Assembly (NCBI RefSeq): GCF_001238275.1
Contig: NZ_LGTB01000048.1
Location: 1 to 64,000, forward strand
DNA: 64,000 nucleotides
Reading direction: 5' to 3'
From: Bradyrhizobium viridifuturi
Lineage (GTDB): Bacteria; Pseudomonadota; Alphaproteobacteria; Rhizobiales; Xanthobacteraceae
Shown here: piece by piece, positions 7,384-17,106 of the stretch
How the letters are laid out: each line of letters opens with the position of its first letter
Position numbering within the stretch: the stretch's first letter is position 1
Notes under the pieces: model-generated
The model's input: only the letters and a program-made list of their open reading frames with translations
What the model was told of the DNA's origin: nothing
Database searches by the model: none
Made by a program: the position numbers and the translations under genes

Positions 7384-9443
7384 TCAGCGATTGAACAGCT
7401 GCCGCAGCACGTCGTTCATCGCCGGGTTGTCGCGCTGCTCGGCAGTGTCGGCGGGCGGGGGGCTAGGCGGCGGCGCAGCGGCCTGCGGTGCGTCCGGGGT
7501 GGGCTGGGCGAGGCTGCGGCTCGGGCGGGAGGCGTTGCCTTGATTGAGGGTGGAGAGGCCCTGCTGCAGCAGGTTCCCGATGGTGTCGCCGAGTTGCCCG
7601 CCGAGCGGGTTGGTCTGGCCGGCGCCGCCGCCAGGTGGCTGACCGGTGCCGGGCTGTGTGCCGGTTCCACCGCCCTGCACGCCGTTGAGCAGGTTGGTGA
7701 GCCCGTTGAGGCCCTGGCTCAGCCCCTGGCCGTTCGCCCCGAACAGGCCCTTGCCCATCTCCTTCAGCTTGGCATAGGCGGCCTGGGGATTGTCGAGGAT
7801 GCCCTGCATCTCCGGATAGATCCGCGGGCTGACCCAGGGCCCCTCGACCATCACGGGAATGCCGAGGCCGACCGGATTGCCGGTGCGGCCCTGGCCCTCG
7901 GTGGTCATCACCAGCTGCGGCTCGACGCGGAACCCGATCTGGCGGGTGTTGAGATCGATCGTGCCGACCCCGCTCATCTTCACCAGCGGACCGATCAGGT
8001 TGAGATCGGTGGTGACGGCCTGGCCCTTGTCGAGCTTGAACGAGGCCGAGAGCTGGCTGAGATCGGTCGACAGCGCCTCACCCTGCTGCCAGCCGGACAA
8101 GGTGCCGGTGGTGAGGTTGCGGATCATCTGCGCGACGTTGAGGCCGAGGATCTTGCCGTCCTGGAACACGACGAAGGTGGTGCCGCCGAGATTGCCGACG
8201 ATGGCGCGCTCGCTATTGCCCTGCGAGGTCAGCGCGAGCTTCGCCTGCATCCTGCCGTCGAGCTTGTCGAACTCGGCGAGGCTGTTCAGCACCGGCAGCG
8301 CCCGCACGCCGGCAAGGTCGAGCCGCAACGCGTAGGTCGGTGTCGCGCTTCTCGCGTCGATGGTGACGTCGCCATTGGCGGTGCCCTCATAGGCGCCGAG
8401 ATTGGTGAGCTTACCCTTCAGCACGCCGCTGTCGACCGACGCCTCGATCGCAGCCTGCGCGAAGCGGCCATCGCCGATCACGAGCTCCGCCGCCGAGATG
8501 CGCGCCTGCGCGTCGACATAGTTGAGCCCGGCAAGATCGATCGAGGCGTTGCTCCAGCTGTTGGTGCCCAGTGGCTGCGTGGTTCCGGACTGGTCCGGCG
8601 GCATCGCGATCGAGATGCGCTGGAAGTCGAGATCGAGCTTCACCAGCGGCTTGTTGCTGGCGAAATCCACCGAAGCCCAGCCGGTGAAGCCGCCGTCGCC
8701 GAGCGTGCCGGATACGCCGTTGAACATCACAACCGTGCCGTTCAACCGCGCTTCCGCATTGGCCTTGATCGTCGCCGGCAACAGGCCGGGCGCATCGATG
8801 GTGAATTCGGCCGGCACGTTCTGGCGCTCGAGCGGCGCCTGCGGCGCGGTCGCGCGGATCTCGAACTTCAGCGGCTTGTCGCCCGTGCGCGCGTCACCGG
8901 TGACGACGATCTTGCGGTCGTCGCCGATGGTCGCGTCCAGCTTCAGCGCCTCGACCCGGTTCTCGACCCGGTCGCGCACATTGGAGAACACGATGGTGCC
9001 GCCGGTGATGCCGACATGCCGGATCGTGATGCCGCCTTGATCGGACGTGGAGGACTTCGCCGGCGGATTGTGGTCGCGGGTGCGCTCGCGCTGCAACGGC
9101 AGATTGACCACCGGCTTCTCGATCACGAGGTCGGTGATGTCGGCCGGCCCGACCACAGGCTCGCCAGCGTCATCTCGGCTGCGACGCGGCTCGCTGCGAA
9201 CCGGCTGCCGGCCTCGCGCTCCCGCGGGTCCTGCAACACGACGTCGCTGAGCGTCAGATTGACCGTCGGCCAGAGGCTAACCTTGGCGCCGCCATTGATG
9301 CTGAGCTTGAAGCCGGTCTCGCGCTCGACCCGCTCGGTAATGGCAGACGTCAGGAAGGAGGACGGGATCCCGACCGCGGCCACCAGGGCGACGATCACGA
9401 TCACGGCAGCAATGGCGGCCCCGGCGAATTTCAGTGCTCTCAT
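7384..9443 (-). pseudogene. AsmA-family protein, interrupted by a -1 frameshift
   Basis: The first frame (9443-9123) has an N-terminal membrane helix (AAIAAVIVIVALVAAVG) and the AsmA opening repeat (VERETGFKLSINGG, WPTVNLTLSDVVL). It fails after LWSGRP, while the second frame resumes at DITDLVIEKPVVNLPL. One extra G at about 9139-9143 would join them as LWSGRPDITDLVIEKP, giving about 685 residues. The long middle is beta-rich and periplasmic; the AsmA C-terminal part (VQPQ-like region FRVEPQLVMTTEGQG, then GIPVMVEGPWVSPRIYP) is intact. The tail is Gly/Pro/Gln-rich and disordered. AsmA-like proteins are thought to bridge the envelope and help move phospholipid to the outer membrane. It is divergent from the Crp-type gene. 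Confidence 0.85.
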
Positions 9444-9570
9444 CTCGATATTCCAGGCCGGGCGGACAGGGTTCCACCGCGCAAAGGCACGGCCGGTCGC
9501 ACGAGATTACCCCGCAAACGAGGCCTCGCTGCAATGACCGCAAAAATAATCCGTTACCAGCATGAACTTA

Positions 9571-9584
9571 TGTGACCTCTCACA
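9571..9584. promoter_or_regulatory. Crp-like palindrome with four-base spacer
   Basis: TGTGA-CCTC-TCACA is a perfect inverted repeat of the Crp half site, but with four bases between the halves instead of six. It lies in the divergent gap between the AsmA-like gene and the Crp-type regulator, 72 bases before the regulator's start, where autoregulation would be expected. Confidence 0.4.
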
Positions 9585-9655
9585 CACTCTTATGAGGGTG
9601 ATTTTTGCTAACCGGGCGTCAGGGGACCGCTCGGATGGATTTGGAAGGCAATACA

Positions 9656-10330
9656 ATGAGCAAACAGGCCGAATTTGCGGTCATTCTGAAAATGAACCCG
9701 ATGTTCGCCGATCTCGGTGCGGACGAGTTGCAGCGGCTTTCGGGCCTCTGCCACACCCAGCAGCTCGCCACCGGCGAGGTGCTGTTCCAGAAAGGCGATC
9801 CCGGCGACGCCCTGTTCGGGGTCCGCCGCGGCCAGATGCGCATCGAGACTGGGGCCTCCGACGGCAGCCGGCTCACACTGAACTTCATGGGATCCGGCGA
9901 TCTGTTCGGCGAAGTCGCCGTCCTCGACGGCCAGGATCGCACCGCGGATGCGACCGCGGGCGAGCCCACCGAGTTGTTCGTCTTGCGGCGGGAGGATTTC
10001 CTCGGCTTCCTCGAGCGTGAGCCGAAGGTCGCGGTCAGGCTGATCGCATTGCTGTGCCAGCGCATCCGCTGGCAGAGCGAGCGGATGGAAGAATCCGTGC
10101 TGCAGCCATTGCCGGTCCGACTTGCACGCCGGCTCTGTGCGCTGGCCGAGGATTTCGGCTCCGAGGTGCACATCTCGCAGGAACAGCTCGGCATATTCGT
10201 CGGCGCCGCGCGCGAGAGCGTCAACCGGCAACTGCAGACCTGGCGCAAGGACGGCATCGTCGACCTGCAGCGCGGCCGGATCATGCTGCACAACATGACC
10301 AAGCTGACGGCGGTCGCGCGCAACGATTAG
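9656..10330 (+). CDS. Crp/Fnr-family transcriptional regulator
   Basis: 224 residues. The N-terminal cyclic-nucleotide-binding domain has the usual turns KGDPGDALFGVRRGQMRI and GDLFGEVAVLDGQDRTADATA, a phosphate-binding-cassette-like segment. A dimer helix follows (residues about 120-145), and then a C-terminal winged helix. The recognition helix reads ARESVNRQL, giving the R-E-x-x-x-R pattern of Crp rather than the E-x-x-S-R pattern of Fnr or FixK. There is no N-terminal Cys cluster, so it is not an oxygen sensor. The start at 9656 is fixed by GGAAGG seven bases upstream. Cyclic nucleotide from the cyclase at 4741 could be its ligand. The stop codon lies in a family B repeat. Confidence 0.9.
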   Translation: MSKQAEFAVILKMNPMFADLGADELQRLSGLCHTQQLATGEVLFQKGDPGDALFGVRRGQMRIETGASDGSRLTLNFMGSGDLFGEVAVLDGQDRTADATAGEPTELFVLRREDFLGFLEREPKVAVRLIALLCQRIRWQSERMEESVLQPLPVRLARRLCALAEDFGSEVHISQEQLGIFVGAARESVNRQLQTWRKDGIVDLQRGRIMLHNMTKLTAVARND

Positions 10331-10377
10331 AGCGTTTTCGAGCGAAGTAGTCGCCGGCTCGCGTCAAGAAAACGCGT
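10329..10377. repeat. Family B repeat, copy overlapping the Crp-gene stop
   Basis: A diverged copy of the 49-base element (agagcgttttcgagcgaagt at its left end, aaaacgcgt at its right end). It begins within the TAG stop of the Crp-type gene, so the repeat supplies the 3' boundary of that frame. Confidence 0.7.
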
Positions 10378-10560
10378 CGACCAAGAAATGATGGCATGCA
10401 ACGCGCGCGCGAGGATTTGATCCTCTCGCGCGCGTCGCTTGCGAATGCTGACGCACTCCTGCCTAAAAGACGTGCTTGCATGACGAGGCCGGTATCGCTT
10501 TCATCGGCCCGCCGGTCCTTGGGGTGACACCCAGCTTTGCTGGCCTCACGCCATCCACCT

Positions 10561-10604
10561 GCAAACCCCTGCGGTCTCTTTCCCGTTGACCGCAGGGGTT
10601 TTGC
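10561..10604 (+). terminator. Strong hairpin with T-rich tail; possible end of a small RNA
   Basis: The arms cccctgcggtc and gaccgcagggg pair perfectly around an 11-base loop and are extended by AAA/TTTT pairs, with the T run on the plus-strand side. Upstream (10440-10560) are further hairpin-prone segments and no gene, so this may terminate a small RNA rather than the Crp-type gene 230 bases away. The rest of 10378-10799 shows no gene. Confidence 0.45.
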
Positions 10605-10799
10605 GTTCCGGGTGTTGCGTTTTTTGGCGCAGCGAGATCGCCGAGCACATCTTCGTCCCTCAAACGCATCGACAAAGACACCTGCGGCGGAGTCCCTCAT
10701 GACGCCGCGCTCTCTCCGGGCGCGGCAAATGCGCACCGTGCGGGAAGCATCAATTCAGGGATCGACGTGCTATAGACTGACCAAAAAGGGAGATTCGCC

Positions 10800-11435
10800 A
10801 TGGATCAGCAGGGCGCGGGCGGCAAGCCACCGGTCAAGTCGCAGGAGGATCTCCGCGGCCATTTCGGGCAGGTGAGCCCGCTCGCCGAGAAGAAGGTCCT
10901 CCACCATCTCGACAAGTTCTGCCGCGACTTCATCGCGCTCTCGCCGTTCCTCATCATCGCCTCCAGCGACGGCAACGGTCATGCCGACGCCAGCCCGCGC
11001 GGCGACGCGCCCGGCTTCGTCTCGGTGATTGACGACAAGACGCTGCTGATCCCGGACCGGCGCGGCAACAACCGCGTCGATACGTTCGGCAATATCATCG
11101 CGTCGCCCGGGGTCGGGTTGATCTTCATGGTGCCGGGCATCAACGAGACCCTGCGCATCAACGGGCGGGCGGAGATTTCGCAGGAGCCGGATCTCTTGAC
11201 CCCGCTGACGGTGCAGAACGTGACGCCGATCATCGGCCTCAAGGTGTATGTCGATGAAGTCTACTTCCATTGCGGCAAGGCGCTGATGCGCTCGAAGCTG
11301 TGGAGCCCCGCTGCGCAGGTCGAACGCAACAGCTTCCCGACGCTCGGCCGGATCATCGCCGAGCAGACCGCCGCCATCGACGTCGAGGTCGCCGAGAAGG
11401 CGATGGAAGAGGCCTATCGCACGAGGCTCTACTGA
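10800..11435 (+). CDS. FMN-dependent PPOX-type flavoprotein (pyridoxamine-5'-phosphate-oxidase fold)
   Basis: 211 residues with the split-barrel flavin-binding fold. The strand FLIIASSDGNGHADASPRG is followed by the loop IPDRRGNNRVDTFGNI, which in this subfamily (MSMEG_1061-like) holds the FMN phosphate, and then by a conserved GVGLIFMVPGINETLRINGRA. The C-terminal CGKALMRSKLW segment is also typical. Such proteins are soluble oxidoreductases of mostly unknown substrate. Ribosome site AGGGAG is eight bases before the ATG, and TATAGA at 10771 may be the -10 element. It is convergent with the SnoaL-like gene. Confidence 0.85.
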   Translation: MDQQGAGGKPPVKSQEDLRGHFGQVSPLAEKKVLHHLDKFCRDFIALSPFLIIASSDGNGHADASPRGDAPGFVSVIDDKTLLIPDRRGNNRVDTFGNIIASPGVGLIFMVPGINETLRINGRAEISQEPDLLTPLTVQNVTPIIGLKVYVDEVYFHCGKALMRSKLWSPAAQVERNSFPTLGRIIAEQTAAIDVEVAEKAMEEAYRTRLY

Positions 11436-11443
11436 CCCGACCG

Positions 11444-11851
11444 CTAGGGTGACGTGATTTGCCTCAGGAGCGCCGTATCGCCGAACTCGACGAGTTCGGC
11501 GATCTTGCCGTTCTCGATCCTAAAGAGGTCGACGACCTCCGTCGTGACGGTGATGTCCTTCGGAATGAAGCGGACCGTGATGGTCGAGTGCACGGCGACG
11601 CGGTCACCATCGATGAGGAAGCTCGTGACCTTGCGATCCACGAACTGGAACGCCGTGATGAAATCCGACAGCGCCTGCCGGACATTCGCGTGCCCTTCGA
11701 CGGCGCCGGTCAGATGAAGAGCCTCTTTGTCACCGACCAGTTCGAAACTCGCGCCGGGGCCAAATGCTTTCATCAGCTCATCAATGTCGCCCTTGTTGCG
11801 CGCGGCATATGCCTCAGTGATCAAGCGATGGATTGCTTCGCGGTCTGTCAT
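11444..11851 (-). CDS. SnoaL/NTF2-like protein
   Basis: 135 residues in the cone-shaped NTF2 fold: N-terminal helices (AIHRLITEAYAARNKGDIDELMKAF) with the usual DID turn, then alternating strands DGDRVAVHSTITVRF and TTEVVDLFRIENGKIAELVEFGD. The final strand pattern G-K-I-x-x-x-x-x-x-x-D is the SnoaL-like hallmark. These proteins bind small hydrophobic ligands and may be isomerases, hydrolases or carriers. The substrate cannot be told. It lies between the PPOX gene and the RND pump gene, and shares no obvious operon with either. Confidence 0.8.
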   Translation of the reverse strand: MTDREAIHRLITEAYAARNKGDIDELMKAFGPGASFELVGDKEALHLTGAVEGHANVRQALSDFITAFQFVDRKVTSFLIDGDRVAVHSTITVRFIPKDITVTTEVVDLFRIENGKIAELVEFGDTALLRQITSP

Positions 11852-11940
11852 CGGGAGCCCTCCTCTCCGGTCTGAAAGACCGCTACTCTACCACACCGAG
11901 AGTGCAGCCGGCTCGCAACTTCTGGAATGCGGACCCTGAT

Positions 11941-14900
11941 TTACTCCGCGGCGGGCGAGATCATGCTCGACGGGCCGCCCTGCCGCTTGGTCTCGTCGGG
12001 CTTCGGCTCGCTCGGGGTCAGCTCGTGGTCGGCATGCGAGACCACGAGCCGCTTGCCGAAGCGCCAGATCAGGCCGCCGATGTCGTCCATCACCATGAAC
12101 ATCGCCGGCACGAACACCAGCGACAGCACGGTCGAGAAGATCAGGCCGCCGATCACCGCGAGCGCCATCGGCGAGCGGAATTCGCCGCCGGCGCCGAACG
12201 CCAGCGCTGACGGCATCATGCCGGCGGCCATCGCGATCGTGGTCATCACGATCGGCCGGGCGCGCTTCATGCCGGCGTCGATCATGGCCTCTTCGCGCGC
12301 CTTGCCGTCGCGGATCGCCTCCACCGCGAACTCCACCAGCATGATGGCGTTCTTGGTGACGATGCCCATCAGCATCAGGATGCCGATCCACACCGGCGTG
12401 GTGAGCTGCTTGCCGGTCAGAAGCAGCGCGCCGATCGCGCCGCCGATCGAGAGCGGCAGCGAGAACAGGATGGTGATTGGCTGCAGGAAGGTGCCGAACA
12501 GCAGCACCAGCACGGCATAGACCATCATCAGGCCGGCGGTGATCGCGGTGGCGAAGCCGTCGGACAGCTCGGCGAGGCTCTCGGCGTCGCCCGACGGGCT
12601 GACCTTGACACCCTTCGGCAGGCTTTTCATGACCGGCAGGTCGTAGATCAGCTTGGTGGCATCGCCGAGTGCGGCATTGCCGACCAAGTCGGCAGCGACA
12701 GTCGCCTGCCGCTCGCGGTCGTAGCGGTTGATGCTGGTCGGGCCCTGGTCGAGCTGGATGTCGGCGACGACGGAGAGCGGCACGCCGCCGCGCTCGCCGC
12801 GCTGGCCGAGCGGCACGCGCAGCTGCTCCAGCATCTGCAAATCGCTGCGCGCATTGTCTTCGAGCTGGACGCGGATCGGCACCTGGCGGTCGCCGGCGTC
12901 GAACTTGGCGAGCGCCGGGCCGACGTCGCCGATGGTGGCGACGCGGATGGTCTGCGACAGGCTCTCGGTCGAGACGCCGAGCCGCGCCGCGAGCTCGGCG
13001 CGCGGTCGGATGCGCAGCTCGGGCCGGTCGAGCGCGGTCTCCGAGATCACATTGGCGATGATCGGGATCCGCTTCATCTGCGTCGCCAGCTCGCTGGCGA
13101 CGTTGTTGACGATATTGCTGTCGGTGCCGGTGACGACCAGCGAGATGGCACGCAGGCCATTCTCGTCGAGGAACCAGAACCGGATGTCGGGAACGTTGTC
13201 GAGCTCCTTGCCGATCGACAGCTCCAGCTCGCGCTGGGTGATCCTGCGGTCGGCCTCGGCGTGTAGTTGATGATCAATGCGGCGCGCCGCACCTCCTGGA
13301 TACCCGGCGGCACCCGGCCGCCGTCGACGAACACGCTACGCACCTCGGGCCGCTTGCGCAGCCGCGCCACGATCTCCTCGGTGACCTTCTCGGTGTAGGC
13401 AAGCTGCGAGCCGGGCGGCAGCTCCATCGCGAGCAACGAGCGCGCGGTGTCCTGCGCCGGCAGGAAGCCCTGCGGCAGCAACGTGATGCTCCAGATCGAA
13501 GCGGCGAACACCGCAAAGCCGAGCAGCACGGTGATGTAGTGGTGCTTCACCGACCAGGTGACGAGGCTGTGATAGGTGCGCAGGATGCGGCCGGGCGGCG
13601 GATCGTCGTGGTCGTGATGCTTGAGGAAGTAGGCCGCCAGCATCGGCGTCACGAAGCGCGCCGCGAGCAGCGAGAAGAACACCTGCACCGACACGGTGAT
13701 ACCGAACTGCTTGAAGAACTGCCCGGCGATCCCCGACATGAAGCTCGCGGGTGCAAAGATCGCGATGATGGTGAGCGAGATCGCGATCACCGCGAGGCCG
13801 ATCTCGTCGGCGGCTTCGAGCGCGGCACGATACGGCGTCTTGCCCATCCGCATGTGGCGGACGATGTTCTCGATCTCGACGATGGCGTCGTCGACCAGGA
13901 TGCCGGTCGACAGCGTGATGGCGAGGAATGAGACCAGGTTGAGCGAGAAACCGAGCAGGTCCATCGCCCAGAACGCCGGGAAAATCGACAGCGGCAGCGA
14001 GACCGCGGCGATGATGGTGGCGCGGATGTCGCGCAGGAACAGCAGCACGATGATGACGGCGAGGATCGCGCCCTCAAACAAGGTCGAGATCGCAGCTTCG
14101 TAATTGCCCTTGGTGAATTCGACCGAGGTGTCGATCAGCTTGAGGTCGACGTCGGGATAGGCCACCTTCAGCGCGTCGATCCGCTTCTGCACCGCGGCGG
14201 CGACCACGACGTCGCTGGCGCCCTTGGAGCGCTTGATGCCGAGCGCCACCACGGGCTCGCCATTGAAACGGGCGAAGGTGCGCCGGTCGGCGATGGTGTC
14301 GGTAACGGTGCCGAGATCGTCGAGCCGGATCTCGCCGCCGCCGAACAGCGGAATCATGGTGCCGGCGAGCTCGTTAAGGGTCTTGGCGCCGGCCAGCGTG
14401 CGGATCGCCTGGTCGTTCTTGCCGATCTCGGCACGGCCGCCGGCGACGTCGACATTGGTGCCGCGCAGGATCTGGCTGACATTGACCGCGGTGAGGCCCA
14501 CGGCCTGCAATTTGTCGGGATCGAGCGAGACCAGGATCTCGCGCTCGACACCGCCGATGCGCTCGACCTGGGCGACGCCACGCACGCCCTGCAGCGCGCG
14601 CTTTACCACTCGTCGACAAAGTATGAGAGCTGCTCCGGCGTCTTGCCGGGCGAGATCGCCGCATAGGTAACGATCGGCAGGCCGATCACGTCGACGCGCT
14701 GGATCAGCGGCTCGGTGACGTTCTGCGGCAGGTTGGCGCGCACGCGGGTCACCGCGTCCTTGACGTCGTTGAGCGCGCGGTCGGTGTTGGTCTCCAGCGC
14801 GAACTGGATCGTGGTCACCGACAGGCCGTCGGTGATCGACGAGGAGATGTGGCGTACGCCCTCGACGCCGGAGACGCCGTCTTCGATCGTCTTGGTGACC

Positions 14901-15091
14901 TGCGACTCAAGTTCCGAGGGCGCGGCGCCGAACTGCGAGACCGCGACCGAGATCACCGGAATGTCGGCGCTCGGCAGCCGCGTCACCGCGAGCTTGGTGA
15001 AGGAGACCCACCCCAGCACCAGCAGGATGATCGAGAAGACGATCGAGGGAAGCGGGTTCCGGATCGACCATGCCGAGATGTTCAAAGCCAT
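11941..15091 (-). pseudogene. RND efflux pump inner-membrane subunit (AcrB/HAE1 type), two -1 frameshifts
   Basis: Three successive frames make one pump of about 1050 residues. Frame one (15091-14603) starts MALNISAWSIRNPLPSIVF with TM1 and the first porter domain, ending SYFVDE. Frame two resumes VVKRALQGVRG and holds TM2-TM6, including the LSTGILVDDAIVEIENI segment with the paired Asp proton-relay residues of TM4. Frame three resumes ADRRITQRELEL and holds the second half and TM8-TM12, with GIVTKNAIMLVEFA. One G lost near 14609 (GAGGTGGTA) and one A lost near 13256 (CCGAAGGCC) explain both breaks. The pump would expel drugs or metabolites using the proton gradient. It follows its adaptor by 13 bases. 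Confidence 0.88.
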
Positions 15092-15104
15092 TAGCGTGCC
15101 CGAA

Positions 15105-16022
15105 TTAGCGTGATCGCGTGCGATCGAGTTCGTCGGCGAACATGGTCTTGATCTGGTCGCCGTCATGCAGCGAGGTGCCAGCATCGGCCACGACGATTTC
15201 GCCGACGTCGAGGCCTTCAAGGATTTCAGTCGAGGTGTCCGAGGTCAGTCCGACGCGCACCCTGCGGGTCTCGACGGTGTTGCCCTTCACCACCTGCAGG
15301 GTCAGGCGGTCGATCGCGGTGCGCGGCACCGCGACGCCGCAGGAGCGCTTGGCATCGATATTGGCGCGCGCGAACATGCCGACCTTCAGCGTCGGATTGT
15401 TGTTGATGGTGATGCGGACGTGACCGAGCTGAGTGGCGCGGTCGATCTGCGGCGAGATCTGGCGGACCTTGCCGACGATGTCGGGCGCGTCGTCGCGGCT
15501 GATCCGCACATTGGCGCCGGGATTGAGCTTCAGGAGCTGGAAGCCCGGCACCTCGGCGTCGAGCTCGATCTCGTTGTTGACCGAGATCTTGAACATCGGC
15601 GGAGCCTGCGGCGATGCCGGCGCGCCGGGCGCGGTGCGCACCTCGGTGATGAGGCCGGCCGCCGGCGCCCGCAGCACGACCGGTTTGGCATTGCCTTGAG
15701 CCGCTTGTTGCGGCGGCGGGGTCAATCGCGCCAGTTCCTGGTTCTCGGTCACGGTGTCGCCCTCGCGGACCAGCACGTCGGTGACCTTGGAGCCGTCCTG
15801 GTCGACATTCACCTGCGCTTCGCGGCGCGGCACGATGAAGCCGGTGACGCGGACCATGTCGGAGAAGCAGGCATTGGTCGATTTCGTCACCACGACCAGC
15901 GCCTGGCCGGGCGTCTCTTTTTCCTCCGGATGGGAGCGGTGCTCGAACGCGTAATAGGCGACAGCCAGCGCGAGGAAAACCACCGTGCCGAGCGCAGGCT
16001 TGAGGTATTGGGAAAAATTCAT
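15105..16022 (-). CDS. RND efflux periplasmic adaptor subunit
   Basis: 305 residues with an N-terminal membrane helix (residues about 9-26) instead of a cleaved signal. The lipoyl halves VREGDTVTENQELARL and APAAGLITEV follow, then a beta-barrel domain (NNEIELDAEVPGFQLL, ending KVGMFARANI) and a membrane-proximal domain (EGLDVGEIVVADAGTSLHDGD). It has a short coiled-coil hairpin, as in adaptors of the MexH/AcrA side branch. It is the first gene of an operon with the RND pump, 13 bases upstream of it. It is a paralogue of the orphan adaptor at 1695, and each stands near a dyad-less caspase gene. Confidence 0.92.
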   Translation of the reverse strand: MNFSQYLKPALGTVVFLALAVAYYAFEHRSHPEEKETPGQALVVVTKSTNACFSDMVRVTGFIVPRREAQVNVDQDGSKVTDVLVREGDTVTENQELARLTPPPQQAAQGNAKPVVLRAPAAGLITEVRTAPGAPASPQAPPMFKISVNNEIELDAEVPGFQLLKLNPGANVRISRDDAPDIVGKVRQISPQIDRATQLGHVRITINNNPTLKVGMFARANIDAKRSCGVAVPRTAIDRLTLQVVKGNTVETRRVRVGLTSDTSTEILEGLDVGEIVVADAGTSLHDGDQIKTMFADELDRTRSR

Positions 16023-16310
16023 CGCCTGATCAATCCAGAACTTGGCGCGTATCGACAGGGATTGTCTTGGGCGCTCGTCGAAGTCTCATCACGCTCGCCA
16101 TCGTATTCCTTGAGCCTGCGGAAGGCCGGTGTCCATTGTTCCGGATCAAGCCCTGACGTCGTGTGAGGCGGGTCACCTGTGGGCTGCTCCGGGCTTCTGC
16201 CCTCAAGCAAATGCGCCCCGCCGGGGTGCGGGACGCATTGTAACCTCAAAAAGCGGCCACGCCACCGCCGATCGGCTCTGGATCACTTGAACCAGATCAC
16301 TTGGGCCAGA

Positions 16311-16964
16311 TCACTTGGACGCCGTGTCCTTGTTTTCGACGTTGACGACCTGGACGCGCCGGTTGACCTCCGCCATCGGGTGGCTCGGGTCCTTGAGCTT
16401 GCTCTTGCCATAGCCGACGGTGACCAGATCGGTGCCATTGATGCCGTATTTGTCGACCAGATAGCGCTTGATGGCGTCGGCGCGGCGCTCCGAGAGGCCC
16501 TGATTGTATTCCTCGCCGCCGGCGGCGTCGGTGTGGCCGGCGACCACGAAGGTCGAGCCCTTCAGGTCCTGGTTGGTCAGGGCGCGGCCGAGCGCCTGCA
16601 CCGAGGGCAGCGACTTCGCGCTGATGTCGGCGGAGTTGTAGTCGAAGTTGATCTCGAGATCGATCTTCGGCTTGTCCTGGACGATGGTCGCGATTTCATC
16701 GCGTTCGGTCGAGGACAGCGAGCGGGTGGCGCGGCCGCGGACGCTCTGCATGAACTTGGCCTGGTCGGCGTTCAATCCCGGCGCGGAGGTCTGCGGGCCG
16801 ACCGAGAGGCCGCGGGTCAGCGGCTTCTTCTCGGGCGTCAGCGCCTTGATGATCTGGTCTTCGGTGACATCGTCACCGGCGCGGGCGGCCGCCATGCCGA
16901 ACGACAGCATGGCGCCGGCGGTCACGATTGAAAGGATCGCGGCCTTTGCCGACGGCTTGAACAT
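16311..16964 (-). CDS. OmpA-family protein
   Basis: 217 residues from ATG 16964, chosen because AGGAGGG stands about seven bases upstream; an earlier in-frame start lacks a ribosome site. The signal peptide (AAILSIVTAGAMLSFGMAAARA) is followed by a disordered region (about 30-95), then a C-terminal OmpA-like domain (FDYNSADISAKSL, VVAGHTDAAGGEEYNQGLSERRADAIKRYL). Within it the TDA Asp and the SERRA Arg are the usual diaminopimelate-binding residues, so it should grip peptidoglycan. It follows the caspase-TPR gene on the same strand after about 140 bases, so the two are perhaps linked in function. Confidence 0.9.
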   Translation of the reverse strand: MFKPSAKAAILSIVTAGAMLSFGMAAARAGDDVTEDQIIKALTPEKKPLTRGLSVGPQTSAPGLNADQAKFMQSVRGRATRSLSSTERDEIATIVQDKPKIDLEINFDYNSADISAKSLPSVQALGRALTNQDLKGSTFVVAGHTDAAGGEEYNQGLSERRADAIKRYLVDKYGINGTDLVTVGYGKSKLKDPSHPMAEVNRRVQVVNVENKDTASK

Positions 16965-17106
16965 TTCAGTCCCTCCTGCGCAGGCTGGCGCGGTTCCATG
17001 CAACGCTTCAGATCGATTGGCCGGCATTGCTGCCCGGCACGCACCCTCTGATTAGTCGCGTAATTTCATCAGCGGTTCGAGTCGCGGGCCGGCTGCGTTT
17101 GATTTG

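Noticed and set aside
6253..9537. 1094-residue plus-strand open frame
   Set aside because: Composition is rich in Arg, Gly, Ala, Asp and His, as in antisense of GC-rich genes; it lies opposite the cyclase and AsmA-like genes, whose domains are unmistakable, and has no domain itself.
9656..10330. FixK/FNR-type oxygen regulator
   Set aside because: No Cys cluster is present and the recognition helix has R-E-x-x-x-R as in Crp, not E-x-x-S-R; no TTGA-N6-TCAA box was seen at its own promoter.
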